NCBI GenBank assembly: GCA_949130485.1
Contig: OX422197.1
Span: forward strand, 3,974,205-4,038,204
Length of the DNA stretch: 64,000 nt
Reading direction: 5' to 3'
DNA from: Agelas oroides
Taxonomy: Eukaryota; Porifera; Demospongiae; Agelasida; Agelasidae
Shown here piece after piece: positions 1-12,129 of the stretch. Every line of letters starts with the position of its first letter. The stretch's first letter is position 1. The position numbers and the translations under genes are program-made. The notes below the pieces were generated by a model, which saw only the letters and a program-made list of their open reading frames with translations, was not told the origin of the DNA and searched no databases.

Positions 1-3000
1 AAAGCCGTTTTAACAGCTGAGAAAGTGCTGTGAAGCTCGTGTAAGCCTGTGTATGTGCGGGAATGACCCGGCAAAGACGTTTTAACCGCCGAGGAAGTGC
101 TGTGAATCTCGTGCAAGCCTGTTTATGTGCGGGAAAGACCTGATAAAGCCGTTTTAACTGCCGTTGAGGCGCTGCATGTGATGCACGTGCAAGTGCCAGG
201 AAAGATCGAGAAAGCACATTTCACCACTGTGGAGGCCTTGTGAAGCTCGTGCAAGCCTGTGTATGTGCGGGAAAGACTTGCTAAAACCGTTTTCACCGCC
301 GAGGAGGTGCAGTGAAGCTCTTGCAAGCCTGTTGATGTGCGGGAAAGACCTGATAAAGCCGTTTTAACCGCCGATAAGGTGCTGTGAAGCACGTGCAATC
401 CTGTTTATGTGCGGGAAAGACCTGATAAAGCCGTTTTAAACGCCGATGAGGAGCTGTGAAGCACGTGCAATCCTGTTTAAGTGCCGGGAAAGATAGAGAA
501 AGCAGTTTTCACCACTGTGAAGGTCCTGTGAAACTCGTGTAATCCTTTGTATATGCTGGAATGACCTGACAAAGTCATTTTAACTGCCGAGAATGTGCTG
601 TGAAGCCGTGGAGGCTGGTTTAAGTGTCCGGAAAGATCCTAAAAGCTGTTTTAACAACTGAGGAGGCCCTGTGATGCTTGTGCAAGCCTGTGTACGTGCG
701 GGGAAGACCTGACAAAGCCGTTTTGACCGCCGTAAAGGTGCTGTGAAGCTGCTGCAAGCCTGTGTACGTGCGGGGAAGACCTGACAAAGCCGTTTTTACC
801 GCCGTGAAGGTGCTGTGAAGCTGCTGCAAGCATGTTTATGTGCAGGAAAGACCTGATAAGGCCGTTTTAACCGCCGAGGAGGTGCTGTGAAGCACGTGCA
901 ATCTTGTTTAAGTGCTATGCAGGAAAGATCGAGAAAGCATTTTTCACCCTTGTGAAGCTCGTGCAAGCCTGTGTATGTGCGGGAAAGACTTGCTAAAGCC
1001 GTTTTCACCGCCGAGGAGGTGCAGTGAAGCTCTTGCAAGCCTGTTGATGTGCGGGAAAGACCTGATAAAGCCGTTTTAACCGCCGATGCATGAGGTGCTG
1101 TGAAGCACGTGCAATCCTGTTTAAGTGCCGGGAAAGATTGAGAAAGCAGTTTTCACAACTGTAAAGGTCCTGTGAAACTCGTGTAATCCTTTGTATATGC
1201 TGGAATGACCTGACAAAGTCATTTTAACTGCCGAGAATGTGCTGTGAAGCCCGTGGAGGCTGGTTTAAGTGTCAGGAAAGATCCTAAAAGCAGTTTTAAC
1301 AACTCAGGAGGCCCTGTGATGCTTGTGCAAGCCTGTGTATGTGCGGGAAAGACTTGCTAAAGCCGTTTTAAACGCCGAGGAGGTGCTGTGAAGCTCTTGC
1401 AAGCCTGTTTATGTGCGGGAAAGACCTGATAAAGCGGTTTTAACCGCCGATGAGGTGCTGTGATGCACGTGCAAGTGCCAGGAAAGATTGAGAAAGCACC
1501 TTTCACCACTGTGGAGGCCTTGTGAAGCTCGTGCAAGCCTGTGTATGTGCGGGAAAGACTTGCTAAAGCCGTTTTCACCGCCGATGAGGTGCTGTGAAGC
1601 TGCTGCAAGCCTGTTTATGTGCGGGAAAGACCAGATAAGGCCCTTTTAACCGCCGTTGCGGTGCTGTAATGCACGTGCAAGTGCCAGGAAAGATCGAGAA
1701 AGCACCTTTTACCACAGTGGAGGCCTTATGAAGCTCATGGAAGCCTGTGTATGTGCGGGAAAAACTTGCTAAAGCCGTTTTCACCGCCGATGAGGTGCTG
1801 TGAAGCTGCTGCAAGCCTGTTTATGTGCGGGAAATACCTGATAAGGCCGTTTCAACCCCCGAGGAGGTGCTGTGAAGCACGTGTAATCATGTTTAATTGC
1901 CAGGAAAGATCGACAAAGCAGTTTTCACCACTGTGGAGGCCTTGTGAAGCTCGTGCAAACCTGTGTATGTACGGGAAAGACTTGCTAAAGCTGTTTTCAC
2001 CGCCGAGGAGGTGCTGTGAAGCTTTTGCAAGCCTGTTTATGTGCGGGAAAGACCTGATAAAGCCGTTTCAACCGCCGATGAGGTGCTGTCAAGCACGTGC
2101 AATCCTGTTTAAGTGCCGGGAAAGATTGAGAAAGCAGTTTTCACCACTGTGAAGGTCCTGTGGAACTCGTGTAATCCTGTGCATATGCTGGAATGAACTG
2201 ACAAAGTGATTTTAACTGCCGAGAATGTGCTGTGAAGCCCGTGGAGGCTGGTTTAAGTGTCAGGAAAGATCAAAAAGCAGTTTTAACTACTGAGAAGGCC
2301 CTGTGATGCTTGTGCAAGCCTGTGTATGTGCGGGAATGACCTGACAAAGCCGTTTTGACCGCCGTGAAGGTGCTGTCAAGTTGCTGCAAGCCTGTTTATG
2401 TGCGGGAAAGACCTGATAAAGCCGTTTTAACCGCCGATTAGGTGCTGTGAAGCACGTGCAATCCTGTTTAAGTGCCAGGAAAGATCCAGAAAGCAGTTTT
2501 CACCACTGTGGAAGCCTTGTGAAGCTCGTGCAAGCCTGTGTATGTGCGGGAAAGACTTGCTAAAGGCGTTTTAACCATCGAGGAGGTGCTGTGAAGCTCT
2601 TGCAAGCCTGTTTATATACGGGAAAGACCTGATAAAGCCGTTTTAACCGCGGATATGGTGCTCTGATGCACGTTGAACCCTGTTTATGTGCGGGAAAGAC
2701 CTAATAAAGCCGTTTTAACCGCAGATGAGGTGCTGTGAAGCACGTGCAATCCTGTTTAAGTGGCGGGAAAGATTGAGAAAGCAGTTTTCACCACTGTGAA
2801 GGTCCTGTGGAACTCGTGTAATCCTGTGTATATGCTGGAATGACCTGACAAAGTGATTTTAACTGCCGAGAATGTGCTGTGAAGCCCGTGGAGGCTGGTT
2901 TAAGTGTCAGGAAAGATCAAAAAGCAGTTTTCACAACTGATAAGGCCCTGTGATGCTTGTGCAAGCATGTGTATGTGCGGGAAAGACTTGAAAAAGCCGT

Positions 3001-3282
3001 TTTGACCGCCGTGAAGGTGCTGTGATGCACGTTCAACCCTGTTTATGTGCGGGAAAGACTTGACAAAGCCGTTTTGACCGCCGTGAAGGTGCTGTGAAGC
3101 TGCTGCAAGCCTGTTTATGTGCGGGAAAGACCTGATAAGGCCGTTTTAACCGCCGATGAGGTGCTGTGAAGCACGTGCAATCCTGTTTAAGTGCCGGGAA
3201 AGATTGAGAAAGCAGTTCTCACCACTGTGAAGGTCCTGTGGAACTCGTGTAATCCTGTGTATATGCTGGAATGAACTGACAA

Positions 3283-4040
3283 AGTCATTTTAACTGCCGA
3301 GAATGTGCTGTGAAGCCCGTGGAGGCTGGTTTAAGTGTCAGGAAAGATCCTAAAAGCAGTTTTAACAACTGAAGAGGCCCTGTGATGCTTGTGCAAGCCT
3401 GTGTATGTGCGGGAAAGACCTGACAAAGCCTTTTTGACCGCCATGAAGGTGTTGTGAAGCCCGTGGAGGCTTGTCGAAGTGTCAGGAAAGATCTAAAATG
3501 CAGTTTTAACCACTGAAGAGCCCCTGTGTATGTGCAGGAATGACCTGACAAAGCCGTTTCAACCCCAGTAGAGGTCCTGTGAAGCTCCTTCAACCCTCTT
3601 TAAGTGTCATGGAAGATCTATAAAGCAGTTTTCACCACTGTGATGGTCCTGTGAAACACGTGTAATCCTTTGTATATGCTGGAATGACCTGACAAGTCAT
3701 TTTAACTGCCGAGAATGTGCTGTGAAGCCCGTGGAGGCTGGTTTAAGTGTCAGGAAAGATCCTAAAAGCAGTTTTAACAACTGAAGAGGCCCTGTGATGC
3801 TTGTGCAAGCCTGTGTATGTGCGGAAAAGACCTGACAAAGCCTTTTTGACCGCCGTGAAGGTGCTGTGAAGCCCGTGGAGGCTTGTCGAAGTGTCAGGAA
3901 AGACCTAAAATGCAGTTTTAACCACTGAGGAGCCCCTGTGTATGTGCAGGAATGACCTGACAAAGCCGTTTCAACCCCAGTAGAGGTCCTGTGAAGCTCC
4001 TTCAACTCTCTTTAAGTGTCATGGAAGATCTAGAAAGCAT
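3283..4040 (+). repeat. 412-bp higher-order repeat, two copies
   Basis: The variant order at 3,283-3,694 repeats at offset 412. For example, the TAACTGCCGAGAATGTGC segment occurs at 3,291 and again at 3,703. Both copies share the diagnostic AGGCTTGTCGAAGTGTC monomer and a shortened monomer ending CCCCTGTGTATGTGC. Differences between copies are few. 412 is not a multiple of 72 because the unit includes shortened monomers. Confidence 0.8.
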
Positions 4041-4079
4041 TTTTCACCACTGTGTAAGTCCTGTGAAGCTCGTGCAAGC

Positions 4080-5470
4080 CTGTGTATGTGCGGGAAAGAG
4101 CTGATAAAGCCGTTTTAACCGCTGTGAAGGTGCTGTGAAGTACGTGGTGGCTTGTTGAAGTGTCAGCAAATATCTAAAAACCAGTTTTCACCACTGTGGA
4201 AGTCCTGTGAAGCTCATGCAAGCCTGTGTATGTGTGGAAAGACCTGATAAAGCCGTTTTAACAGCTGAGAAAGTGCTGTGACGCACATGTAAGCCTGTTG
4301 ATGTGCGGCAAAGACCTGATAAAGCCGTTTCAACCACAGTAGAAGTCCTGTGAAGCTCCTGCAACCCTGTTTAAGTGTCAGCAAAGATCTAGAAGGCGGT
4401 TTTCACCACTGTGGAGGCCCTGTGAGGCTCGTGTAAGCCTGTATATGTGCGGGAATGACCCGGCAAAGACGTTTTAACTGCCGAGGAAGTGCTGTGAAGG
4501 TCGTGCAAGCCTGTGTATGTGCGGGAAAGACTTGCTAAAGACGTTTTCACCGCCGATGAGGTGCTGTGAAGATGCTGCAAGCCTGTTTATGTGAGGGAAA
4601 GATCTGATAAGGCCCTTTTAACCGCCGAGGAGGTGCTGTGAAGCACGTGTAATCATGTTTAAGCACCAGGAAAGATTGAGAAAGCAGTTTTCACCACTGT
4701 GAAGGTCCTGTGAAACTCGTGTAATCCTCTGTGTATGCAGGAATGACCTGACAAAGTCATTTTAACTGCCCTGAATGTGCTGAGAAGCCCGTGGAGGCTG
4801 GTTTAAATGTCAGGAAAGATCTAAACAGCAGTTTAAACTACTGAGAACGCCCTGTGATGCTTGTGCAAGTCTGTGTATGTGCGGGAAAGACCTGACAAAG
4901 GCGTTTTGACTGCCGTGAAGGTGCTGTGAAGCCCGTGGAGGCTTGTCGAAGTGTCAGGAAAGATCTAAAATGCAGATTTAACCAATGAGGAGGCCCTGTG
5001 TATGTGCAGGAATGACCTGACAAAGCCGTTTCAACCACAGTAGAGGTCATGTGAAGCACCTGCAACCCTCTTTAAGTGTCAGGAAAGATCATTTTTCACC
5101 ACTGTGTAAGTCCTGTGAAGCTCGTGCAAGCCTGTGTATGTGCGGGAAAGAGCTGATAAAGCCGTTTTAACCGCTGTGAAGGTGCTGTGAAGTACGTGGT
5201 GGCTTGTTGAAGTGTCAGCAAATATCTAAAAACCAGTTTTCACAACTGTGGAAGTCCTGTGGAAGTCCTGTGAAGCTCACGCAAGCCTGTGTATGTGTGG
5301 AAAGACCTGATAAAGCCGTTTTAACAGCTGAGTAAGTGCTGTGACGCACGTGTAAGCCTGTTGATGTGCGGAAAAGACCAGATAAAGTCGTTTCAACCAC
5401 AGTAGAAGTCCTGGGAAGCTCCTGCAACCCTGTTTAAGTGTCAGCAAAAAATCTAGAAGGCGGTTTTCAC
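4080..5470 (+). repeat. ~1,052-bp higher-order repeat pair (partial)
   Basis: A rare monomer variant with TACGTGGTGGCTTGTTGAAG occurs at 4,141 and again at 5,193. It is followed in both places by the same order of CAGCAAATATCTAAAAACC, TGTGTGGAAAGACC and CGTTTCAACCACAG variants. The second copy has a small local duplication of GTGGAAGTCCT near 5,248-5,269. Related copies appear near 36.0 and 37.7 kb. Confidence 0.65.
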
Positions 5471-6544
5471 TACTGTGGAGGCCATGTGAAGGTCGTGTAA
5501 GCCTGTGTATGTGCGGGAATGACCCGGCAAAGATGTTTTAACCGCCGAGGAAGTGCTGTGAAGCTAGTGCAAGCCTGTTTATGTGCGGGAAAGACCTGAT
5601 AAAGCCGTTTTAACCGCTGTCGAGGTGCTGTGATGCACGTGCAAGTGCCAGGAAAGATCGAGAAAGCACCTTTCACCACTGTGGAGGCCTTGTGAAGCTC
5701 ATGCTAACCTGTGTATGTGCGGGAAAGACTTGCTAAAGCCGTTTTCACCGCCGATAAGGTGCTGTGAAGCTGCTGCAAGCCTGTTTGTGTGCGGGAAAGA
5801 CCTGATAAGGCCGTTTTAACTGCCGAGGAGGTGCTGTGAAGCACGTGCAATCACGTTTAAGTGCCAGGAAAGATCGTGAAAGCAGTTTCACCACTGTAGA
5901 GGCTTTGTGAAGCTCGTGCAAACCTGTGTATGTGCGGGAAACACTTGCTAAAGCGGTTTTCACCGCAGAGGAGGTGATGTGAAGCTCTTGCAAGCCTGTT
6001 TATGTACGGGAAAGACTTGATAAAACCGTTTTAACCGCCGATGAGGTGCTGTGATGCACGTTCAACCCTGTTTATGTGCGGGAAAGACCTGATAAAGCCG
6101 TTTGAAACGTCGATGAGGAGCTTTGAAGAACGCGCAATCCTGTTCAAGTGCCTGGAAAGATAGAGAAAGCAGTTTTCACCACTGTGACGGTCCTGAGGAA
6201 CTCATGTAATCCTGTGTATATGCTGGAATCACCAGACAAAGTAATTTTAACGGCCGAGAATGTGCTGTGAAGCTCGTGGAGGCTGGTTTAAGGGTCAGGA
6301 AAGATCTAAAAAGCAGTTTGAACTACTGAGGAGGCCCTGTGATGCTTGTGCAAGCCTGTGTATGTGCGGGAAAGACTTACTAAAGCCGTTTTAAACGCCG
6401 AGGAGGTGCTGTGAAGCTCTTGCAAGCCTGTTTATGTGCGAGAAAGACCTGTTAAACCCGTTTGAACCGGCGACGAGGTGCTGTGATGCACGTGCAAGTG
6501 CCAGGAAAGATCGAGAAACTACCGTTCACCACTGTGGAGGCCTT

Positions 6545-7050
6545 GTGAAGCTCGTGCAAACCTGTGTATGTGCGGGAAAGACTTGCTAAAGCCGTTTTCA
6601 CCGCCGATGTGGTGCTGTAAAGCTCTTGCAAGCCTGTTTATGTGCGGGAAAGACCTGATAAAGCCGTTTTAACCGCCGATGAGGTGCTGTGATACACCTG
6701 CAAGTGGCAGGAAAGATCGAGAAAGCACCTTTTACCACAGTTGAGGCCTTGTGAAGCTCGTGCAAGCCTGTGTATGTGCGAGAAAGACTTGCTAAAGCCG
6801 TTTTCACCGCCGATGAGGTGCTGTAAAGCTCTTGCAAGCCTGTTTATGTGCGGGAAAGACCTGATAAAGCCGTTTTAACCGCCGATGAGGTGCTGTGATG
6901 CACGTGCAAGTGCCAGGAAAGATCGAGAAAGAACCTTTTACCACAGTGGAGGCCTTGTGAAGCTCGTGCAAGCCTGTGTATGTGCGTGAAAGACCTGATA
7001 AAGCCTTTTTTACCGCCGTGAAGGTGCTGTGAAGCTGCTGCAAGCCTGTT
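6545..7050 (+). repeat. 206-bp trimeric higher-order repeat
   Basis: Units made of two 72-bp monomers and one 62-bp short monomer repeat at exactly 206 bp (for example 6,598 and 6,804). The same trimer is found in four copies near 14.3 kb. Confidence 0.75.
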
Positions 7051-10050
7051 TATGTGCGGGAAAGACCAGATAAGGCCGTTTTAACCGCCGAGGAAGTGCT
7101 GTGAAGCACGTGCAATCATGTTTAAGTGCCAGGAAATATGGAGAAGGCACCTTTCACCGCAGTGGAGGCCTTGTGAAGCTCGTTCAAGCCTGTGTGTATG
7201 TGGGAAAGACAGCTAAAGCCGTTTTCACCGCCGATGAGGTGTTGCAAAGCTGCTTCAAGCCTGTTGATGGGCGGAAAGACCTGATAAGGCTGATTTAACC
7301 GCCGATTGTTGATGGGAGGAAGGACCTGATAAGGCTGTTTTAACCGCCGATGAGGTGCTGTGAAGCACGTGCAATCCTATTTAAGTGCCGGGAAAGATTG
7401 AGAAAGCAGTTCTCACCACTGTGAAGGTCCTGTGGAACTCGTGTAATCCTGTGTATATGCTGGAATGAACTGACAAAGTGATTTTAAGGGCCGACAATGT
7501 GCTGTGAAGCACGTGGAGGCTGGTTTAAGTGTCAGGAAAGATCTAAAAAGCAGTTTTATCAAGTGAGAGAGCCCTGTGATGCTTGTGCAAGCCTGTGTAT
7601 GTGCGGGAAGACCTGACAAAGCAGTTTTGAACGCCGTGAAGGTGCTGTGAAGCTGCCGCAAGCCAGTTAATGTGCGGGGAAGACCTGATAAAGCCGTTTT
7701 AACCGCCGATGAGGTGCTGTGAAGCACGTGCAATCCAGTTTAAGTGCCAGAAAGGATCGAGTAAGCAGTTTTTACCACTGTAGAAGCCTTGTGAAGCTCG
7801 TGAAAGCCTGTGTATGTGCGGGAATGACTTGCTAAAGCCGTTTTCACCATCGAGGAGGTGATGTGAAGCTCTTGCAAGCCTGTTTATGTGCTGGAAAGAT
7901 CTGATAAAGCCGTTTAAACCGCCGATGTGGTGCTCTGATGCACGTTGAACCATGTTTATGTGCGGGAAAGACCTGATAAAGCCGTTTTAACCGCCGATGA
8001 GGTGCTGTGAAGCTGCTGGAAGCCTGTTTTTGTGCGGGAAAGACCTGATAAGGCCCTTTTAACCGCCGATGAGGTGCTGTGATGGACGTGCAAGTGCAAG
8101 GAAAGATCGAGAAAGAACCTTTTACCACAGTGTAGGCCTTTTGAAGCTCGTGCAAGCCTGTGTATGTGCGGGAAAGACTTGCTAAAGCTGTTTTCACCGA
8201 CGATGAGGTGCTGTGAAGCTGCTGCAAACCTGTTTATGTGCGGGAAAGACCTGATAAGGCCGTTTTAAACCCCGAGGAGGTGCTGTGAAGCACGTGGAAT
8301 CATGTCTAAGTGCCAGGAAAGATCGAGAAAGCAGTTTTCACCACTGTGGAGACCTTGTGAAGCTCGTGCAAGCCTGTGTATGTGCGGGAAAGACTTGCTA
8401 AAGCCGTTTTCAACGTCGATGAGGTGCTGTGAAGCTGCTGCAAGCCTGTTTATTTGCGAGAAAGACCTCATAAAGCCGTTTTAACCGCCGATAAGGTGCT
8501 GTGATGCACGTGCATGTGCCAGGAAAGATCGAGAAAACGACTTACACCACTGTGAAGGCCTTGTGAAGCTCGTGCAAGTCTGTGTATGTGCGGGAAAGAC
8601 TTGCTAAAGCCGTTTTCACCGCCGATGAGGTGCTGTGAAACTGCTGAAAGCCTGTTTATGTGCGTCAATGACCTGATAAGGCACTTTTAACCGCCGATGA
8701 GGTGCTGTGATGCACGTTCAAGTGCCAGGAAAGATCGAGAAAGCACCTTTTACCACAGTGGAGGCCTTGTGAAGCTCGTGCAAGCCTGTGTATGTGCGGG
8801 AAAGACTTGCTAAAGCCGTTTTCACCGCCGATGAGGTGCTGTGAAGCTCCTTCAAGCGTGTTTATGTGTGGGAAAGACCTGATAAGGCCGTTTTAACCGC
8901 CGTTAAGGTGCTGTGAAGCCCGTGAAGGCTCGTTTAAGTGTCAGGAAAGATCAAAAAGCAGTTTTAACTACTGAGAAGGCCCTGTCATGCTTGTGCAAGC
9001 CTGTGTATGTGAGGGAAAGAACTGACAGCCGTTTTGACCGCCGTGAAGGTGCTGTGAAGCTGCTGCAAGCCTGTTCATGTGCGGGAAAGACCTGATAAGG
9101 CCGTTTTAACCGCCGATGAAGTGCTGTGAAGCACGTGCAATCCTGTTTAAGTGCCGGGAAAGATTTAGAAATCAGTTTTCACCACTGTGAAGGTCCTGTG
9201 GAACTCATGTAATCCTGTGTATATGCTGGAATGACCTGACAAAGTCATTTTAACTTCCGAGAATGTGCTGTGAAGCCCGTGAAAGGTGGTTTAAGAGTCA
9301 GGAAATATCTAAAAAGCAGTTTTAACAAGTGAGAAAGCCCTGTGATGCTTGTGCAAGCCTGTGTATGTGCGGGAATGACCTGACAAAGCCGTTTTGACCG
9401 CCGTGAAGGTGCTGTGAAGTTGCTGCAAGCCTGTTTATGTGCGGGAAAGACCTGATAAAGCCGTTTTAACCGCCGATGAGGTGCTGTGAAGCAAGTGCAA
9501 TCCTGTTTAAGTGTCAGGAAAGATCCAGAAAGCAGTTTTCACCACTGTGGAAGCCTTGTGAAGCTCGTGCAAGCCTGTGTATGTGCGGGAAAGACTTGCT
9601 AAAGGCGTTTTAACCATCGAGGAGGTGCTGTGAAGCTCTTGCAAGCCTGTTTATGTGCGGGAAAGACCTGATAAAGCCGTTTCAACCGCCGACGTGGTGC
9701 TGTGATGCACGTTCAACCCTGTTTATGTGCGGGAAAGACCTGATAAGGCCGTTTTACCCGCCGAGGAGGTGCTCTGAAGCACGTGTAATCATGTTTAAGT
9801 ACCAGGATAGATCAAGAAAGCAGTTTTCTCCACTGTGAAAGTCATGTGGAACTCGTGTAATCCTGTGTATATGCTGGAATGACCTGACAAAGTCATTTTA
9901 ACTGCCGAGAATGTGCTGTGAAGCCAGTGGAGGGTGATTTAAGCGTCAGGAAAGATCTAAAAAGCAGTTTTAACAAGTGAGAAAGCCCTGTGAAGCTCGT
10001 GCAAGCCTGTGTATGTGCGTGAAAGACTTGCTAAAGCCGTTTTCACCGCC

Positions 10051-10730
10051 GATAAGGTGCTGTGATGCACGTGCAAGTGGCAGGAAAGATCGAGAAATCA
10101 CCTTACACCACTGTGGAGGCCTTGTGAAGCTCGTGCAAGCCTGTGTATATGCGGGAAAGACTTGCTAAAGCCGTTTTCACCGCCGATGAGGTGCTGTGAA
10201 GCTGCTGAAAGCCTGTTTATGTGCGTCAATGACCTGATAAGGCCCTTTTAACCGCCGATGAGGTGCTGTGATGCACGTTCAAGTGCCAGGAAAGATCGAG
10301 AAAGCACCTTTTACCACAGTGGAGGCCTTGTGAAGCTCGTGCAAGCCTGTGTATGTGCGGGAAAGACATGCTAAAGCCGATTTCACCGCCGATAAGGTGC
10401 TGTGATGCACGTGCAAGTGCCAGGAAATATCGAGAAATCACCTTACACCACTCTGGAGGCCTTGTGAAGCTCGTGCAAGCCTGTGTATATGCGGGAAAGA
10501 CTTGTTAAAGCCGTTTTCACCGCCGATGAGGTGCTGTGAAGCTGCTGCAAGCCTGTTTATGTGCGTCAATGACCTGATAAGGCCCTTTTAACCGCCGATG
10601 AGGTGCTGTGATGCACGTTCAAGTGCCAGGAAAGATCGAGAAAGCACCTTTTACCACAGTGGAGGCCTTGTGAAGCTCGTGCAAGCCTGTGTATGTGCGG
10701 GAAAGACTTGCTAAAGCCTTTTTCACCGCC
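10051..10730 (+). repeat. 340-bp tandem duplication inside the satellite
   Basis: The segment starting GATAAGGTGCTGTGATGCAC at 10,051 repeats at 10,391. The GTGCGTCAATGACC marker repeats at 10,221 and 10,561, giving the same 340-bp offset. Scattered single-base differences indicate moderate age. The GTGCGTCAATG variant is also a marker for related segments near 8.66, 11.75, 17.1, 18.6, 19.9, 22.1 and 23.5 kb. Confidence 0.8.
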
Positions 10731-12129
10731 GATGAGGTGCTGTGAAGCTTCTTCAAGCGTGTTTATGTGTGGGAAAGACCTGATAAGGCCGTTTTAACCG
10801 CCGTTAAGGTGCTGTGAAGCCCGTGAAGGCTCGTTTAAGTGTCAGGAAAGATCAAAAAGCAGTTTTAACTACTGAGAAGGCCCTGTGATGCTTGTGCAAG
10901 CCTGTGTATGTGAGGGAAAGAACTGACAGCCGTTTTGACCGCCGTGAAGGTGCTGTGAAGCTGATGCAAGCCTGTTCATGTGCGGGAAAGACCTGATAAG
11001 GCCGTTTTAACCGCCGATGAAGTGCTGTGAAGCACGTGCAATCCTGCTCAAATGCCGGGAAAGATAGAGAAAGCAGTTTTCACCACTGTGAAGTTCCTGT
11101 GGAACGCGTGTAATCCTGTGTATATGCTGGAATGACCTGACAAAGTTATTTTAACTGCCGAGAATGTGCTGTGAAGCCCGTGGAGGCTGGTTTAAGTGTC
11201 AGGAAAGATCTAAAATGCAGTTTTAACTACTGAGGAGGCACTGTGATGCTTATGCAAGCCTATGTATGTGCGGGAAAGACTTGCTAAAGACGTTTTAAAC
11301 GCCGAGGCGATGCTGTGAAGCTCTTGCAAGCCTGTTTATGTGCGGGAAAGACCTGATATAGCCGTTTTAACCTCCGATGAGGTGCTGTGATGCAAGTGCA
11401 AGTGCCAGGAAAGATCGAGAAAGCACATTTCACCACTGTGGTGGCCTTGTGAAGCTCGTGCAAGACTGTGTATGTGCGGGAAAGACTTGCTAAAGACGTT
11501 TTCACCGCCGATGAGGTGCTATGAAGCTGCTGCAAGCCAGTTTATGTGCGGGAAAGACCTGATAAGGCCCTTTTAACCGCCGATGAGGTGCTGTGATGCA
11601 CGTGCTATTGCCAGGAAAGATCGAGAAAGCACCTTTCACCGCTGTGGAGGCCCTGTGAAGCTCGTGCAAGCCTGTGTATGTGCGGGAAAGACTTGTTAAA
11701 GCCGTTTTCACCGCGGATGAGGAGCTGTCAAGCTGCTGAAAGCCTGTTTATGTGCGTCAATGACCTGATAAGGCCCTTTTAAACGCCGATGAGGTGCTGT
11801 GATGCTCGTTCAAGTGCCAGCAAAGATCGAGAATGCACCTTTTACCACAGTGGATGCCTTGTGAAGCTCGTGCAAGCCTGTGTATGTGCGGGAAAGACAT
11901 GCTAAAGCCGTTTTCACCGCTGATGAGGTGCTGTGAAACTCCTTCAAGCGTGTTTATGTGTGGGAAAGACCTGATAAGGCCGTTTTAACAGCCGTGAAGG
12001 TGCTGTGAAGTCCGTGAAGGCTCATTTAAGTGTCAGGAAAGATCAAAAAGCAGTTTTAACTACTGAAAAGGCCCTGTGATGCTTATGCAAGCCTGTGTAT
12101 GTGAGGGAAAGACCTGACAGCCGTTTTGA

